A stretch of 64,000 bases of DNA from the NCBI GenBank assembly GCA_011037195.1, contig JAAEAF010014496.1:1-64000 (forward strand), read 5' to 3'. Both the position numbers and the translations under genes were made by a program. The notes beneath the pieces were generated by a model. The model was not told where the DNA came from and did not search any database. It saw nothing but the letters and a program-made list of their open reading frames with translations. Of this stretch, positions 32,831-43,039 are shown piece by piece (the stretch's first letter is position 1; each line of letters begins with the position of its first letter). The stretch is from Triatoma infestans. Lineage: Eukaryota; Arthropoda; Insecta; Hemiptera; Reduviidae.

Positions 32831-33077
32831 TCCGTGTTCTTTGTTGGCCAAATTGTTCGTCGTTCTGTTTTTAAATCTGGTTGGAAGAGTTGCTGAGTTG
32901 GCTACCCCCATATTCCGTCATAGTAAGTCAGAGTTAACTGCTCTCTTCTAAGACTCCATATAAAGGCTCTCAACAGGGCTTGTACGATAAGCACCTGTGG
33001 TTAACCTAATTAATGCCTTCATTATAGATTTTATCTGACATCTTTAAACGTGACTTGCATGCAGAACTACAAATTTG

Positions 33078-34200
33078 TCATCCGCAGTCTAATATGGAGC
33101 AGGATAGACAAATAAATGTGCGCTTCAAAATTTCTCGCTCCATTCCCCACTTATAGCTTCCCAAGAATTTTAAAATGTCTAGGGTTCTTTTAGCCTTAAT
33201 ATAGGGAGATTGAAGATGCTCCTGCCAGTTTAATTTAGACTCAAATATTAGGGCCAGAAAACGAACACTTTCTTTGTATTGTATCAGAGTATCTTCCAAA
33301 TATAAGATAGGTGGTCGATGATCGTGCCTTCGTCGACAGAAATGAAGACATACTGTTTTTCGTCTCGAGAATTTGCGCCTATTTCTTGCCGCCTCTGTAG
33401 CCACTTTGTATACAGTCTGTTTTAGAGTTGCCCCGACCTCAATCAGATTCTCTCCTGACAGATAGATAGCGAGGTCGTCAACATATAAAGAAACTTGCAA
33501 AGGTTCCTCTCCAATTTCCGCTAAACAATTAACCGCCACTAGGAACAAGGTGACACTTAAAACTGAGCCCTGAAGTATCCCGTTTTCTAAATTATAAGGG
33601 TTTGATGCGACAAACTCCAGGCGTACTCGGATCCTCCTAGACTCCAAAAAACCTTGGAGGAATCTTGGCAGCTTTCCTCTTAAAACCTACACATGACATT
33701 TCCGCAGAATTGCCATACCTCCACGTAGTACCGTAAGCTTTTTCAATATCGAAAAACACGGCCAGTACATGTTATCTAAGAAGAGCATTTTGAACGTAAG
33801 CATTTGGTCCAATGTAGAGCGATGTCTGCGGAATCCTGCTTGAAACTGGCTGTAGAGTCCCCTGGTCTCAAGAATATAAACTACCTGCAGTTTACTATAG
33901 CTTCGAGGACTTTACTCAAGCAGGAGGTCACTGATATAAACCTATAGCTTGACGGTTTACTGGGGTCTTTCCCTTCTTTAGGAATCGCAACAATAAGCGG
34001 TTCTCGCCAACCGTCAGGGTATTGCCCTCAATCCCATATGGAATTTTAAAGGTTGAGTGGGCACTTTTTGTTATCTATCCCTAGATTTCTTAGTATTACA
34101 TATGGGATGCCATCCGCACCTGGTGCCGTATCTCTAGCTTGCATTAATACCTTTTCGAGTTCTTGCATGGTTAGCGGAGAATTATAAATTTCATTAGTTG
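33078..34200 (-). pseudogene. LINE reverse transcriptase
   Basis: 33078-33647 is an open frame with GILQGSVLSVTLFLVAVN and VSLYVDDLAIYLS, the RT catalytic box as YVDD, followed by the thumb region ESVRFLALIFESKLNWQEHL. The finger and palm start (33660-34200) is in other frames with stops; the plus-strand text shows the complement of a PGADGIPY-like block near 34100. This is a typical non-LTR RT, inactive. Confidence 0.8.
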
Positions 34201-34379
34201 CGGTATTAAAATCTAATGGCTGGAGCTCGATCTCAGCTTTGTGCGGTATGAATTCAGTCGAGTAAGCCTGATACCTAATAAAACCTGATAGCCTGATTCC
34301 TGGAAAAAATATCTATCAAGGCTTTCAGTTACGTCTTGTGGGTCTGTAATTATAATGTTATTTGTTAGTATGGTGAGGA

Positions 34380-35468
34380 TAGAAGGAAGAGGAGAGGGTT
34401 TTTACTCTATTCCACGCCTCCTTTAGTGTTGTTGTCGTTGAAATTCCCGACACGTAGGAGGCGAGGGTGTCCTTTTTGCTTTCTTTATAGCAAATCTTTC
34501 TCTAGCCCTTAATATTTTAGAATTTATCAAGTTTTCAGCTGTAGGATATCTCTTGAGTCTGTTAAAGGCCTGCCTCTTTGCAGCATTTGCAATTTTACAT
34601 TCTGCGTTCCACCAAGGGCATTTTGTATTACATTCTGCATTCTTCCGCCTACTTTCGGTATAGTACCCTCAGCTGCTTGTATTAACGCCTGTCCAAACAT
34701 GGCAGCAACAGTTGTGGTATCTCCTGTAAATGGGAGCACATCTATCCCGGCAGAAAAAGCAGGCCAGTTCGCCCTTTTAATGTCAAATTTCTTAGGAACT
34801 ATAAATTCTGACCTACAGTTGCAACTCTTCACTGTTATTGGGAAGTGGTACTATGGAACAATTCATCGGCAGTAGTCCATTGCAGGCGGGCGGCTAATGT
34901 GCTTGTTGCTTCACTCAGGACAATTGCACTAAAAGTACCCGAGTGCGCGTTAAAATGAGTGCTGGCACCGCTATTGAGGAGAGATAAATTTGCATTTTCA
35001 ATGATATCTTCAACTATCCTGCATCGAGCATCAGCCTTAGCTGAGCCTCACCATATATTATGGGAGTTGAAGTCTCCCATCAATAATACGGTGCGGACAG
35101 CTGTGAGAGCACGTTCTCCACATCACTTCTACGCCAAGAAGGATCAGGCAGGTAGATGCTTACTAAAATGATCTCTATCGGTGTCTCTAATCGCACAGCA
35201 ACAGCTTGCATATTTGTTTGAAGAGGTAGCCGTTTGCAGCGGATATTTGCCCTAACACAGACAGCCACGCCATAGTGCGCTCTTCCACCTACTGCGGTTG
35301 TACCTCCTTTCCATGTATGTTATATCCAGGGATCCAGCGGAATGGCCTGGACGTAATTTAGTCTCCTGAGACACATGCCAAATGGTTGAAATTTCGCAAT
35401 CAGTCGACGTAGGCCTTCAAAATTGTTCATAAAAACCCGCATATTCCATTGGATAATGGATTCAGTCA
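34380..35468 (-). pseudogene. LINE ORF2 N-terminus: EEP endonuclease and linker
   Basis: ORF2 probably starts at ATG 35468 (MTESIIQWNMR, the usual LINE endonuclease opening). The EEP domain is visible in pieces: AVCVRANIRCKRLPLQ and VAVRLETPIEIILVSIYLPDPSW (35080-35268). The linker with KFDIKRANWPAFSAGID follows at 34527-34832. Frame breaks occur near 35070 and 34850. The endonuclease would nick target DNA to prime reverse transcription. Confidence 0.75.
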
Positions 35469-35745
35469 TAAAAGTAGAACATAGTAACCATTTCTGGCAG
35501 AATTATTTTTCAACAGGAATTGAAAAAGAAGATTTACGTCTTCCCCTCTATATCCGACTACAATGCTAAGACAAGTCCAAATAAAATTATTAGCGACACA
35601 GTCAGATAAAATACAGTGGACGGAGTTTATAAAAAGGTAAAAATTATGAGTATAATAAATATGTAAGACTATACAAAAAAAAAAAAATTTTTAACACACG
35701 GTAACTAACGTATGGTATAAATGTAAATAAGAAAATACTTAATCC

Positions 35746-36230
35746 GTAGCATTCTTTACAAGTTTTTTTTTCGGTCGCTCTTTACGCTTATGAGTTGAGG
35801 GGCGATCCGAGTTATCACCACCTTCCGATTCAGAGGCTTCTAAGTCCGTCCTCAGCATTTGCCACTGAAGGTTCGTAAGGATACTGCGTTATTGCAACCT
35901 TGGCTGTTTCTTCAGCCACTGCCTGATTAGTGTCCTTATTCTCGCCAGAGTCAGTAGCCATTGAATCAAGTAGTCCGTTGGGGGATTTGGGATATGGAAT
36001 GGGTGAGAGTTGGTGGGAGGTGAAAGGTAATATAGGATGGTTGGGAGATGGTTGTTGGAGGGTTTGGGATGTTGAAGGGAGAGGGTTACTTGATGGGCAT
36101 TGCCCTGAAGAAAAATTTTGTTTATCCACAACAAAATTTGATTTTCATCAATATACGTGACCCGCCTCCTCGGACGCTCAAAATGGACCCGGTCACTCTC
36201 CGGGTTTGCCATCGTATACGACATAGTCCG
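35746..36230 (-). pseudogene. LINE ORF1 (Gag-like), C-terminal part
   Basis: A proline/serine-rich segment (LPSTSQTLQQPSPNHPILPF) leads into a highly charged C-terminus (SESEGGDNSDRPSTHKRKERPKKK) with a stop near 35746. No zinc knuckle is seen; the N-terminal half appears missing. ORF1 proteins bind the element RNA. Confidence 0.55.
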
Positions 36231-36780
36231 GTGCCACGGAAGACCGCGTTCCGATATAGAGATACCGACCCGTGCCCCCGTGGCCCCCTTCCCAACCCTA
36301 GGAATCCAACTGAGGCGGAATTCCCTACCCTTCCTGCAGTCGGGCTATCCTTCTCGGGGGAAGCCGAGGGCAAAAACATGTGTTGGGATCGGACGCCTGC
36401 TGGACATCGTCTCCCTCAATCCAGGACCCTCTTTTCCACCCTAGCCCCAAAGCCTAGTGCCAGCAAGCACGAGAGAGAGGTATTTATATTCCGAGCTCTC
36501 AACGTGTGCGTGTCCTTGTTCGTGCAGTGTGTGTAGTCGTCTGTAAAGTGTTGAGTGTTCAGGTGTAAGTGGGTGTGTGTGATTGGGAGCTCATGTTTGC
36601 CTGTGGGATCGCTAGACCCAAGTAACTGCAACATCAACTACCTCTGCAGGCCCTTTGTGTATTGTGAATGTAGGGAGGTATTAGTGTAAGTGTGGTGAGT
36701 GTTGTTAAACTGGGATACCCGCAAAGACGCCAAGCTCCCTGAAGAAGTGGCTAGTCCACTTCCCCTTCCGGGATAAAAAG
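36231..36780 (-). other. Probable LINE 5' leader, GC-rich
   Basis: Much richer in G and C than its surroundings, with a GT-rich portion (36505-36590). It lies just upstream of ORF1 in the coding direction. Assignment by position only. Confidence 0.4.
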
Positions 36781-37134
36781 TAGTAATTAACCACGATTAA
36801 AGGCAACTAATTTAATGACTAGATATTTATACATAAAAACGAGCTAAACTGATTATAAACCAAGGCTAGTTAGGATAGAAAAGTGAAGAACACTTTTTGA
36901 AAATATAACAACGCGTTGGAGATTTCTTGCTGACCGTATGTGATTCTGTGTAAGACTGCTGAATGAGATTGTAAGACCATAATTTATACTAGTTTTGCCG
37001 CATTCCAAAGGGGTCTATTAAAATAGATTTTGGCCAAGTGCTTTGTCTTCGCTACATGTCCTCTTTTTACCCCAACACGCCCCTTTTTACGAGCCAACGT
37101 TCAATTGCCCTCGAAACTAATATTTTAAAATATA
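36781..37134. other. Unassigned, no gene seen
   Basis: AT-rich sequence without coding signal or repeats that I can see. Confidence 0.5.
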
Positions 37135-37259
37135 TTTATTTTTGCATCTTGCTTCCATCGTACACTATTTTCTGTTTTCATCATGGTATTTGATGCCATA
37201 ATGAAAACAGAAAAGTGTACGATGGAAAGTGTACGATGGAAGCAAGAAGCAAAAATAAG
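37135..37259. repeat. Imperfect hairpin with an extra repeat in one arm
   Basis: TTATTTTTGC-TCTTGCTTCCATCGTACACT-TTTCTGTTTTCAT (37137-37182) pairs with 37201-37257. The right arm carries GTGTACGATGGAA twice (37215 and 37230). GTATTTGATGCC occurs in the loop (37187) and again just outside the right arm (37260). It resembles a small foldback element. Confidence 0.8.
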
Positions 37260-38153
37260 TATTTGATGCCGTAATAACATACTGTTTCTGGTTTGTATTT
37301 TCTTTGAAGAAACAGACGGGAAATTAATGAGTTTAGTACTCAGTGGCAGGAGTATTTTACAGAATAAATTTTGAGTGTTTTAGAAGTTTCTCGGAAACTG
37401 TTTCAAAGATTTTCTTTAAATTTGGAATCCTTACTGCTTAGATACAAACGTGTCACTTTTTTTGGAAACATTTCTCTGAAAAAAATTGATTTTTGTGAGG
37501 TATCAGAAGTCTGTGAGTTAGATTGAATTTAAATTTGCAAAAGCTTTGTTAGTTTGGACACAGAGCGCTCCACATAGGACTGCTCAGGTATACAATTAGT
37601 ATCCCCACCACCATTTTTATGTCCAGCCCAACTAAACATTGTAACGTTGCAATTTTAAAAATCATTTCTTGTTTAAATTGTATTAATTAGAGTGAGAGAA
37701 AGTCGTGTGAGTGTTTCACACAGGATTTTTTTTATTATTTCAGAACAGTTAAAACTACTAAACAAATGATTGTATTAATAGTATTTATAAATGATTTTAC
37801 TATCTGAGTGTTCTGTCGGTAATGTAAACAGAGTTACCTTCATAAAAATTATAGAAGATTATATTAATATCTGAATCTTATATATTATGCACTGATATAT
37901 AAAATTTTAAGTGTTAAATAAATATTTAATTTAAGAATTTAATTTTACTTTTATTTTACATTTACACATGACTGCAGAGTTTTCCTTGTGTTATGCATTT
38001 TATACTTCTATCACTAATATATTTCAGTATTAAAAAGCTTTACTGAAAGTTGGCAACACTGTGATTACTTTAAATCTCTATTGTGTTAATGTGAATTTAA
38101 CTATGCACAGATTAAAAGTACAAGTTTAGCTAATAATTTTTATATTTTTCAAC
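37260..38153. other. Unassigned, no gene seen
   Basis: AT-rich, with no coding signal. Confidence 0.5.
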
Positions 38154-38164
38154 AACATTTAAAT

Positions 38165-38409
38165 ATCAGAGACATTTTCCGTGGTAGCCTGCTTCGTTTT
38201 GTGGTCATCGACCGGTTTCGGGCGTTCGCCCATCTTCAGGATGCGTTTTTCAGACAGTGTGCCAACACAGACTCGTACAGAGACTTAGTTTCACACTAAC
38301 TGAGGTAGTGTTTTAAATACTCGAAACCGGTCGATGACCACAAAACGAAGCAGGCTACCACGAAATGTCTCTGATGCTTTCCAGCTCTGCGGAACCAACC
38401 ACCACAACA
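38165..38409 (-). mobile_element. Foldback element copy B with hammerhead-like motif
   Basis: The left arm ATCAGAGACATTTTCCGTGG and right arm CCACGAAATGTCTCTGATG are complementary over about 50 bp (38166-38215 with 38326-38375). The outer tail GCTTTCCAGCTCTGCGGAACC ends in CCACCACAACA. Host bases AACATTTAAAT flank it on both sides (38154-38164 and 38410-38420), an 11-bp target duplication. The minus strand of the left half holds a hammerhead-like core; the right half retains only GAAACCGGTCGATG. Confidence 0.85.
38206..38243 (-). ncRNA. Hammerhead ribozyme-like motif, copy B
   Basis: On the minus strand: CATC (stem I), CTGAAGA (CUGANGA core), T, GGGC-GAAC-GCCC (stem II and loop), GAAA, then ACCGGT and C (GUC cleavage triplet), then GATG closing stem I. 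All core bases of a type I hammerhead are present. The departures are one extra U between the core and stem II, and a loopless 3-bp stem III (ACC/GGU) that would work best as a dimer because ACCGGT is self-complementary. Confidence 0.6.
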
Positions 38410-38420
38410 AACATTTAAAT

Positions 38421-39555
38421 ACTCAGATTACTTCATAATATGAATTTCCTCAAAATGAATTTTGCCACGACCGCAATATTCACACCTTTTACAATAGTAA
38501 AAAAAAAAGGAAATGGTAGAAATATTTCCATAAAGACAAGTTATTAAACGAAATGGTAAATTTCAAGTAAAGTGTCAGAAATAATCACCGTTTAGTGTAT
38601 ATGAAACGTGATACAACCTTCTCACTTACAAATGTTAACACCCCGCTCTCGTTCGCCACTTCGACGTCCCCCTGGTTGGAGTAGCAGCTCCAATAATGGG
38701 CTTTTCAAAGAAATGTCGCAACTTTATCAAACCCATAAATTTTCCTTTCGATAAAAAAAGAAGAAGATTTATATAAGTGTAAAAAGGGTTCCAATGTTCA
38801 GGAGTTTTCAATCTTGGTTTTCCTCATTTACCATCAAGAAATGAGAAAAAAGCATTTTTGGAAAATAGAGGTCCATTGAACCAGCGACACTTTATGATAT
38901 CTGTCAGTATTTATATAAGTTGACAATTTCTTTTATATTTTTCCATTCCAAGAGGGGGGGGGCGCGAAATACTAAAAACAATTTATTCATTGTCTTTTTG
39001 GTCTTCCCTCTATTTTATCAACAATTCGAACTAAGAAAATTGCCAACTCAAATTGTTTTACTTTTGTTTAGTTTCGAATGAATTATGACCGCGTCAAATT
39101 TGCGATATGGTTTATGTGTGTTTGACTGTACTCTCAAAACTGGCACCAACAATTTTCTTTAAACATTTCGTACCTCGGCACGCAATAATACGAGAAGTGA
39201 TAAGCATTATTTTATTTGCACCATTTTTATAGGAAAATTAATTTTGAAGTGTTCTTACATCCTTATAGCGCCACTTCAATAAAATATATATGAATCTACC
39301 ATCATACAATATTAAGGGATTTTAACAGCATTGCTGGAATTTTAAATCTGAAGAAAATTTGCTGGAATTTAGTTGAAGGTCGACGTTACAGAATATATTT
39401 CTGATTAAAATTGATTTTTGTTTTAATAAAAAATTTAAACTGCTTAAACTTTTACATGTTTACATGTTAAACAGCTTTACATGTTTTGCTAGGGATTGAC
39501 GTAGATGGCGCTGCCATATAAGTCATTCAGCTAAACAAGTATAATCTCCAATACC
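38421..39555. other. Unassigned, no gene seen
   Basis: AT-rich sequence with a G run near 38954-38962 and no coding signal. Confidence 0.5.
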
Positions 39556-39559
39556 TTAA

Positions 39560-40690
39560 TGTCATGCATTCAAGGAAATTGTCCATTTTTACTTTCTCTT
39601 ACTCTTGGCAAGATGCACAGAAGAAACTCAGGATACTGGAAAGGTATTGTTGTCAAAATTCTTTGAGACTAAATCCACATAAGTTAAAAGTGGTTGTATT
39701 ACATAACTCGCCTAGGATGAAGCAGCTGAAACCCCTCTATTGGCATAGTGAAAAACTGGAGTACACTAAAAGTTACACCTACTTGGGTGTCCCATTTACT
39801 TCTTCAGGTAGATTTAAACAAGCGTCAGAGCATTTCATTCAAAGGTCCTCGGTAGCAAGCGCTAAGCTTATGGAAATTTTATGAAAAGGCAAGAATGACA
39901 CATGGGAAATAAAAACTACTCTATTCGACTTTGCTATATGCTGCCGAAATTTGGAGTCTCCGATACCTTGAAGCAATAGAAGTTGCAGAAGTTAAATTTC
40001 TTAAAAACCTATTTTTATGGCCGACAAGTACACCAAATTACATAATTGCGTTTGGAAACTGGCAGATATGCCCTGAGTCTACAAATACTTAAAAAAGTGA
40101 TAAATTTCTGGACAAAACTCACCGTGCAACCCACTAACAGGCTTCCAAGACAATGCTTTGATAGGCTTAGACAAATAGATTCGACCTCAGTAAAACCAGA
40201 CTTAAACTTCAACTGGATAACACAAGTGAGGTCAATGGCAGCAAGTCTTGGATGTGAGGAAGACTTTCCACGTTTATTTTTCAATGGTCTCGTCAGACGA
40301 AAAGAAGGTCTCGTCGATAAAATGAAAAATAATCTGCTCTCCATAGACATCAGTAGAGCCCTAAACTCAACCAGCAACCCTATCTACTACCCTATCTAAT
40401 CAGAAGCTTCAATATCAATGAACCAGAAAACTATTTGAAATACAAGATCCAGTTATAAAAACTAAGGATTGTAAGCCGTCTCAGCGTATTAAATCCAACA
40501 TCAATCGATCTGTACCTTAACACTACAGTATATAACCTTCAAGAAAATAAAATATGCCCTATCTCCAATGAATTCATAACCAACAGTCTCCAACATCTCT
40601 TTCTGAAGTGACCCACCAAAACTCAACGGTCCCAGGCAGACATACTTGCAACCATATATACAGAATTCTAATCCACAGATAAATATTGAA
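39560..40690 (+). mobile_element. LINE fragment: RT thumb and C-terminus, no RNase H
   Basis: 39600-39884 has LRILERYCCQNSLRLNPHKLK and SYTYLGVPFTSSGRFKQA, the segment after the RT catalytic box. After a frame change, 40046-40399 has SLQILKKVINFWTKL and DLNFNWITQVRSM. The end (about 40540-40625) shows a decayed Cys/His-type tail. The layout resembles the LINE at 25004-26735 rather than the RNase H-bearing LINEs. It is 5'-truncated before the palm domain and inactive. Confidence 0.7.
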
Positions 40691-41499
40691 AATATTTTGA
40701 TTATTGATAATATCGATTAAGTTAACCGAATATTTTTGTTTTTTGTTTATTTAGAAAAAATTGTTACAGAATTAGTGAACTTATCATAACAAATAATAAT
40801 AACCATCTTGCGAATTAATTTGTTATTCGTGTGATATCTATTTGCTACTTACTTCCTTGTTATTTTATTTGCTTTTATCGGTGCAATTATTATTTTGAAG
40901 TACTATTATGTTTTATAACTAATGTAAAGTGAATATTCTTCAGTAATTATTATTATTATTAAGTGAATACTCATAGAAAAAAAAAATGTTTAACCATATG
41001 TATGTGGGGATGAATACCTGAGCGAGGGGGCCGATTTTGGCAGTGTTGCCACCTAGAGAGAGAACAATGAAGGTTATAACCAGTTTATGATGTTTGAGAT
41101 GAAAAAAGGTAAAGTTGTTAAATATGTATGTGAATTAAAATAAGTGCTGTGTGTTTTAAGTTTTTTTTACAACCAAAAGTTGTTAGCAGCCTATAAAGAT
41201 TGTTAAGTAATAATTATATGCAAGTCTCGCTATGTGTATAGTCAGAATTTAATTAAACATTGATTGTTTTTGGAACAGACGTCTTCTTATTATCACTATT
41301 CCTATAATTTCAATCCTACATTTATTATAGAATGAAATAGATATTGAGAATGGAATGGGAAATCATTAATTAATTAAAGGGCTAACTAGACTCTAGTGAA
41401 ATACTTATTTTGTGAAAATTGTAATTAATATTTGTACAGAATTATTTCATAACAAATAAATATTCATTCAATTCATACTTTCTCTCACTCCTAGCAGGT
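40691..41499. other. Unassigned, no gene seen
   Basis: AT-rich, with no coding signal. Confidence 0.5.
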
Positions 41500-41655
41500 C
41501 TTCTTGTGGGCGAGCCAGACTGTCTAAATAGTCTCAGAGATCTACCATTTTAGTGTGGTTTTTCTCTCAATATTGCAGCCACCCGACGCTGACTGTGCCC
41601 CTCCTCGAGCACAGTAATCGCTCTGACGGCTTCATACTCACTCAGATTTAAACAG
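41500..41655 (-). pseudogene. Tc1/mariner-type transposase N-terminus (helix-turn-helix)
   Basis: The minus strand in one frame gives NLSEYEAVRAITVLEEGHSQRRVAAIL and, after a small indel, RLFRQSGSPTRRPARSE. This is the DNA-binding pattern of Tc1-like transposases: an acidic helix, EEG-S-R-VA, then F--TGS--RRPG. There is no catalytic domain nearby in the same orientation except the separate element at 43040-44264. Confidence 0.6.
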
Positions 41656-42092
41656 GACTCATTCCATTATTTAAAAAGTGTTTAAACAAAATAAGCAAAA
41701 CAAAAATAAATTTAATAAGAATGAAGACTCACTTTGCAGTGAGAAGGCTGGGGCTGCTGTTGTAAGAAGACTTAACATCAACTGACTTTCTTATCATGTT
41801 TTTGGATTGAGGGTCAAACCTTTGACCTTTGAATAAAAGGGATTACTCATTGTTTATGGGAAAGGAATTACACATAAATCCTTTCAGATACATAAATATT
41901 ACTGTTATAAGCTACAATGTCAATTTTCATTATAATCTAATTCGGATTTAAAAAAAATAATAAAACAGAGTTGGTGCGCTAATTTTAAATAGGAGTGTAT
42001 TTTCTGATTGGGGAGATACTTGCGCCCCCTGTATTTAGTTTGGGCGAACTAAAAATATTTAGGTTTAAAGAAAATTTGTAAGTTTTATGATT

Positions 42093-42390
42093 GTATTGAG
42101 TGCAGCAACAGGAAGTAGTTTATTGAGCATTGTATTGAGTGCAGCAACAGGAAGTAGTTTATTGAGCATTGTATTGAGTGCAGCAACAGGAAGTAGTGTA
42201 TTGAGCATTGTATTGAGTGCAGCAACAGGAAGTAGTGTATTGAGCATTGTATTGAGTGCAGCAACAGGAAGTAGTGTATTGAGCATTGTATTGAGTGCAG
42301 CAACAGGAAGTAGTGTATTGAGCATTGTATTGAGTGCAGCAACAGGAAGTAGTGTATTGAGCATTGTATTGAGTGAAGCAACAGGAATCT
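42093..42390. repeat. 39-bp minisatellite, about 8 copies
   Basis: The unit GTATTGAGTGCAGCAACAGG-AAGTAGTTTATTGAGCATT repeats with an exact 39-bp period from 42093. Later copies have GTGTATTG in place of TTTATTG, and the final copy is partial and diverged. Because 39 is a multiple of 3 and the unit lacks stops in several frames, long 13-residue-periodic open frames exist on both strands (such as repeated LLPVAALNTM). Nothing indicates they are expressed. Confidence 0.9.
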
Positions 42391-42526
42391 GTGCTGAATG
42401 TTTCTCTCGCAGGGTTTTTTTTTTCTTAGACTTTGATCCTTTAAAAAAAACACATTTAGTGGTTAGGAAATTAAATAAATGATTTTAATATATTCTATTT
42501 TATTTAAAATAATAATGTTAAAAAGG

Positions 42527-42775
42527 AATGGATTAGCTAGTGGTATTACCGCGTTGGACTCCCGCAAGCAGAGGTCCCGGGTTCGAGTCCAGTGCTACTC
42601 TTAGATTTTTTCTTCCTAGCACCCTCTACAGCTCACTGTTGGGTGATGGACAGTGTTGTCTGTAGCGAGAGAACATTGTCCGGAGGCCGGCAGTGCACTG
42701 AGAAGGCTCCTGGCGCTAATGACCCTAGATGTTGAAGCGCCTTAAATTGAAATATAATAAAATAAAAAATAAATG
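42527..42775 (+). mobile_element. tRNA-derived SINE
   Basis: A Pol III A box (TAGCTAGTGG, 42534-42543) and B box (GGTTCGAGTCC, 42580-42590) stand about 37 bp apart in a tRNA-like head. A body without coding potential follows, then a 3' end GACCCTAGATGTTGAAGCGCC and an A-rich tail (to about 42775). The 3' end resembles the tail of the LINE that ends at 51491, the likely source of its reverse transcriptase. Confidence 0.8.
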
Positions 42776-43039
42776 TTAAACATAATTCTGAATTATGAAT
42801 TATCGAAATTACGTGATATATTAAATTACTTTAATGGCAAATATTATACAGACAAATATTATAGCGAGCTCGCTTATCTTAATATGACCAAATAACATAT
42901 TATTCCTTATTAACATTCAAGAGTTTGAACAACAACTGAACGCGGTGAGTGCAAGGCAGCCATCAGCCATCTCTAAAAAGATTCAATCAGTTGCTGGCAG
43001 TCATAGTTGATATTTGCAATCGATTATTGGATGATTGTA
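42776..43039. other. Unassigned, no gene seen
   Basis: A short AT-rich spacer between the SINE and the mariner-type element. Confidence 0.4.

Larger units (their letters stand above)
32431..36780 (-). mobile_element. LINE (I/Jockey/R1 group) with internal deletion
   Basis: On the minus strand, from right to left: a GC-rich 5' leader (about 36230-36780), ORF1 C-terminal part (35746-36230), ORF2 with EEP endonuclease (to 35468), linker, RT and the start of RNase H (32499), then directly a 3' UTR stem-loop (32431-32459). The rest of RNase H and the C-terminal zinc motif are missing between 32499 and 32460, so an internal deletion is likely. Stops and frame shifts are spread throughout. The fragment at 19690-20960 is a relative. 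Confidence 0.8.

Noticed and set aside
36122..36536. Host protein-coding exon in the GC-rich segment
   Set aside because: Open frames occur on both strands because of base composition; position fits a LINE leader and no protein family is recognised.
42093..42390. CRISPR array or protein with 13-residue repeats
   Set aside because: Units are contiguous with no unique spacers, the setting is eukaryotic, and several frames on both strands are open simply because the period is a multiple of three.
42527..42600. A functional tRNA gene
   Set aside because: A and B boxes are good, but the acceptor stem does not close, no CCA-type end or Pol III terminator follows at the right distance, and the sequence continues into a SINE body with an A-rich tail.
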